Below are positions 62,126-64,000 of a DNA stretch of 64,000 bases, piece after piece. Under the pieces are notes generated by a model that saw nothing but the letters and a program-made list of their open reading frames with translations, made no database searches and had not been told where the DNA came from. The DNA lies in NCBI GenBank assembly GCA_050173345.1, contig JBFXKW010000001.1, positions 1 through 64,000 on the forward strand, in the 5' to 3' direction. The translations under genes were made by a program, and so were the position numbers. This stretch comes from SHWC01 sp050173345 (lineage in GTDB: Bacteria > Pseudomonadota > Alphaproteobacteria > UBA828). Position 1 is the first letter of the stretch. Each line of letters begins with the position of its first letter.

Positions 62126-62424
62126 CACAGCCCCTCGGTGTGGATGGTGGGATGCACGGTCGTGCCGTCGGTCCGCAGCACGTCGATCGCATCGTTATGG
62201 TCGCGCAGATGGCGCACGACGCCGCGCGCGATCGCGACGAACAGCCGGCGCCGGTCCCTGATCTCGCGGTCCGTGATCGGGCTGGTCGGCAGCGCCGGCA
62301 GGCCGTCGAGAATGAGCAGGTTGTTGAGCTCGTCCTCGATCGCCTTCGCCATCGAATTGGCGAAATCGCCATAGTCCTCCAGGGGAGGCAGCTTGAGGTT
62401 TCCCGGCTTGATCGGGTCGGCCAT
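62125..62424 (-). CDS. Small tail-cluster protein of unknown role
   Basis: A 99-residue protein, MADPIKPGNLKLPPLEDYGDF at the start, with helical FANSMAKAIEDELNNLLILDGLPAL and DREIRDRRRLFVAIARGVVRHL regions, then DAIDVLRTDGTTVHPTIHTEGL. I do not recognise the family. Its place between the gpV-like spike and gp25 genes, 10 bp after the former, makes it a structural or assembly part of the particle. Confidence 0.75.
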   Translation of the reverse strand: MADPIKPGNLKLPPLEDYGDFANSMAKAIEDELNNLLILDGLPALPTSPITDREIRDRRRLFVAIARGVVRHLRDHNDAIDVLRTDGTTVHPTIHTEGL

Positions 62425-62434
62425 GCCGCTCTCC

Positions 62435-63157
62435 CTATTCCAGCAGCACCTTGAGCGACAGCAGGCTCGGCGGCGGCGTCGGCATGGGGCCGACCGGCGG
62501 CGCTGGCGTCACCGGCAGGAAGCCGCCCGCAAGCTCGCCCGGATGAACATGCGTGTTGAACATCGTGACGAGCTGCGTGAGGTAGATCATGAGTTGATCG
62601 CCGAGCACGGCTGGGTGCGCGGCCATCTGGCTGCCCTCCTGGATCAGCGGTGCTTCGGACACGACGCGCGCCAAGCCTTTCACCGTCACGGTGCCGGTCG
62701 CGACGCTGATCACCACCTGGTTGAGGCCGAGCGCGTCCGACACCGTGATGGTCTGCATGATGTCGTCGATCGCGGTGGTGAGGCCGGTCTCGCTGCGCCA
62801 CACCTTGGTGGTCGGCATGGTCGGCGTGCCGGGCGGCGCGGGCGGCACCGCGGGCGCCTCGGCCGTGCCCCAATAGGCGCCGGTCCAGATCGGCCGCGAC
62901 ACGTCGCCCGCCTCGAACTCGATCCAGACGCCCGCGCCGACCGGCGGGATCGAGAAGAAGCCCGAGCCGGTGCCGGCATAGGGCACGCACGGCGTCGCCC
63001 AGCCGGTCGGCACCTCGCCCAGCACCTCGGCCACCGATGCTTGCAGGCGGCCGAGATTCATCGGGTCCATGTTGTTCAGCACGACGCCGCGATACTTGCC
63101 GTAGATCCTCTCGCGCTCGCCGCGCTCCTGGCTGACCAGCTCCTCGACCATTGCCAT
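62435..63157 (-). CDS. gpV-like baseplate spike protein
   Basis: A 240-residue protein. Residues 15-95 are a gpV/VgrG-type OB-fold: RIYGKYRGVVLNNMDPMNLGRLQASVAEVLGEVPTGWATPCVPYAGTGSGFFSIPPVGAGVWIEFEAGD (in parts) including the diagnostic PVGAGVWIEFEAGD. The C-terminus has VVISVATGTVTVKGLARVV strands, likely the beta-helical spike, and a proline-rich tail. It forms the central piercing spike of the contractile tail. ATG 63157 has GGGAGAGG upstream. Confidence 0.9.
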   Translation of the reverse strand: MAMVEELVSQERGERERIYGKYRGVVLNNMDPMNLGRLQASVAEVLGEVPTGWATPCVPYAGTGSGFFSIPPVGAGVWIEFEAGDVSRPIWTGAYWGTAEAPAVPPAPPGTPTMPTTKVWRSETGLTTAIDDIMQTITVSDALGLNQVVISVATGTVTVKGLARVVSEAPLIQEGSQMAAHPAVLGDQLMIYLTQLVTMFNTHVHPGELAGGFLPVTPAPPVGPMPTPPPSLLSLKVLLE

Positions 63158-63169
63158 GGCTGCCTCTCC

Positions 63170-64000
63170 CTAGCCGACCGCCGCCAGCGGATCGATGAAG
63201 ACTTCCGCGCCGGTCAGCCCGACGGCGTTGCGCCACGCGCTGAAGCCCTGGGTGTAGCCGTCGCGGCTGATCCGATGCGACACGCTGGTGACGTAGTAGA
63301 GCCCGCTGTATTGGCGGCCGGCGCCGCGCACCAGCACGGGCAGGCCGCACAGCAGCGGCCGGTTGTATTTGAGGCTGTCGACCTCGCCGCTCGCCCGCAC
63401 CGTGCGGCTCGTCTCGGTGGCGCGTGCGAGCGCCTGCATCTGCATCTCGGCGGGGTTGGCCGCGTCGTTCGCCAGCATCCGCTCGATCGGCGGCGGGATG
63501 ATCCGGTTGAGCGCGGGCTCGAGCCCCATCGGCGGGTCGGTCGAGACCGGCGCGATCGCCGGGATCGGCACGCGCGTGCTGGGTTCGGACGACACCGCGA
63601 TTACCGAGGTCGGCCGCAGCATGTCGTTCGAGACGCTGAACGAGTTGAGGTTGGTCTGGGTGCCGAAGTCGATCGACAGCACGCCCTGGAACGGGACATG
63701 GGTCAGCGGCGGGTGGAAATGCCCGAAGTCGATGCCGACGATCGGGTCGGGCTGGATGTAGAGCTCGTAGCTGTTGCGCCCGGCGAGCTGGAACAGATAG
63801 GCGGCGTCGTGCGCGCGCTGCGTCGTGGTGGTGTCGAGCATGGTGCGCGTCGGTGCCGTCGGAAACACCGTCGGCACGATGCCGTACTTGCCGAAGATGC
63901 CGGCGGCGACCACGCTGTCCGGCGAGTTGGGCCAGGGGAAGGGCTGCTGGATGTGCGCCATGATGGTGCCGAGCGCATCCATGCCGACCACTTCGAGCGT
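63170..64000 (-). CDS. Late-control D-like hub protein (partial)
   Basis: The last 276 or so residues of a contractile-tail hub protein, still open at the window edge (the frame continues past 64000, so its start is not visible). The C-terminus YSGLYYVTSVSHRISRDGYTQGFSAWRNAVG (in parts) is characteristic of phage late-control D / gp27-like hub proteins. The LEVVGMDALGTIMAHI and PYELYIQPDPIVGIDF-like segments also fit. In eCIS this carries the spike and connects tube to baseplate. It begins the visible operon of baseplate genes. Confidence 0.87.
   Translation of the reverse strand, partial: TLEVVGMDALGTIMAHIQQPFPWPNSPDSVVAAGIFGKYGIVPTVFPTAPTRTMLDTTTTQRAHDAAYLFQLAGRNSYELYIQPDPIVGIDFGHFHPPLTHVPFQGVLSIDFGTQTNLNSFSVSNDMLRPTSVIAVSSEPSTRVPIPAIAPVSTDPPMGLEPALNRIIPPPIERMLANDAANPAEMQMQALARATETSRTVRASGEVDSLKYNRPLLCGLPVLVRGAGRQYSGLYYVTSVSHRISRDGYTQGFSAWRNAVGLTGAEVFIDPLAAVG

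Noticed and set aside
49726..64000. Prophage.
   Set aside because: No capsid, terminase, integrase or lysis genes in view; large J-like and DUF6519 proteins fit eCIS better. The right edge prevents certainty.

Overview
The window is a high-GC bacterial chromosome segment. Gene content suggests an alphaproteobacterium, perhaps Rhodospirillales- or Hyphomicrobiales-like: a C-P lyase operon with PhnF, a PhnN/PhnM side branch, an alphaproteobacterial PlcP-type phospholipase/glycosyltransferase pair, and consistently GC-rich third codon positions. This placement is inference; no rRNA or tRNA was seen.

Left end (152-15862): a complete type I-G (formerly I-U) CRISPR-Cas locus on the minus strand, in transcription order csb1 (cas7), csb2 (cas5/6), cas3 with a C-terminal HD domain, csb3 (cas8), cas4-cas1 fusion, cas2, a ~200 bp leader, then an array of 89 repeats and 88 spacers. 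The interference genes are translationally coupled (4-bp gap, ATGA, TTGA). The repeat read with the cas genes ends in ATTGAAGC, so array and cas genes probably run the same way. A lipoprotein and a WYL regulator lie upstream.

Middle left (17.6-24.7 kb): a mixed region with a gene-poor 1.1 kb stretch, two small genes (one a 49-residue membrane protein), a GcvA-type LysR regulator, a secreted EF-hand protein, aidB, a low-GC foreign gene with uracil-DNA-glycosylase-like motifs, a diverged second copy of the aidB 3' end, and a TetR regulator.

Centre (24.8-43.5 kb): a phosphorus-scavenging island. It has a first phosphonate ABC transporter (phnCDE), the GntR regulator phnF, a near-perfect operator, the C-P lyase operon phnGHIJKLM with an HD-domain protein and a DUF1045 2H-phosphoesterase-like protein, convergent phnN and a second phnM, a second transporter (phnDCE order) and a methyltransferase. 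Next to it sit a lipid kinase, a PlcP-like metallophosphatase and a family-4 glycosyltransferase, the gene set used elsewhere to replace phospholipids with glycolipids during phosphate starvation. Together they would import phosphonates, release phosphate and save membrane phosphorus.

Right centre (43.5-49.7 kb): envelope genes: a lytic transglycosylase-like protein, a lone secretin lipoprotein with an acidic insert, a secreted eight-cysteine protein, an MliC-like lysozyme inhibitor and a ChrA chromate transporter.

Right end (49.7-64.0 kb): the baseplate half of a contractile phage-tail-like particle, most likely an extracellular contractile injection system (eCIS), running leftward: late-control D-like hub (cut by the window edge), gpV-like spike, a small unknown, gp25, two baseplate J-like proteins (one with an inserted lectin-like propeller), a gpI-like protein, a very large DUF6519 beta-helix protein and a coiled-coil protein. 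Sheath, tube and ATPase genes would lie beyond the right edge.
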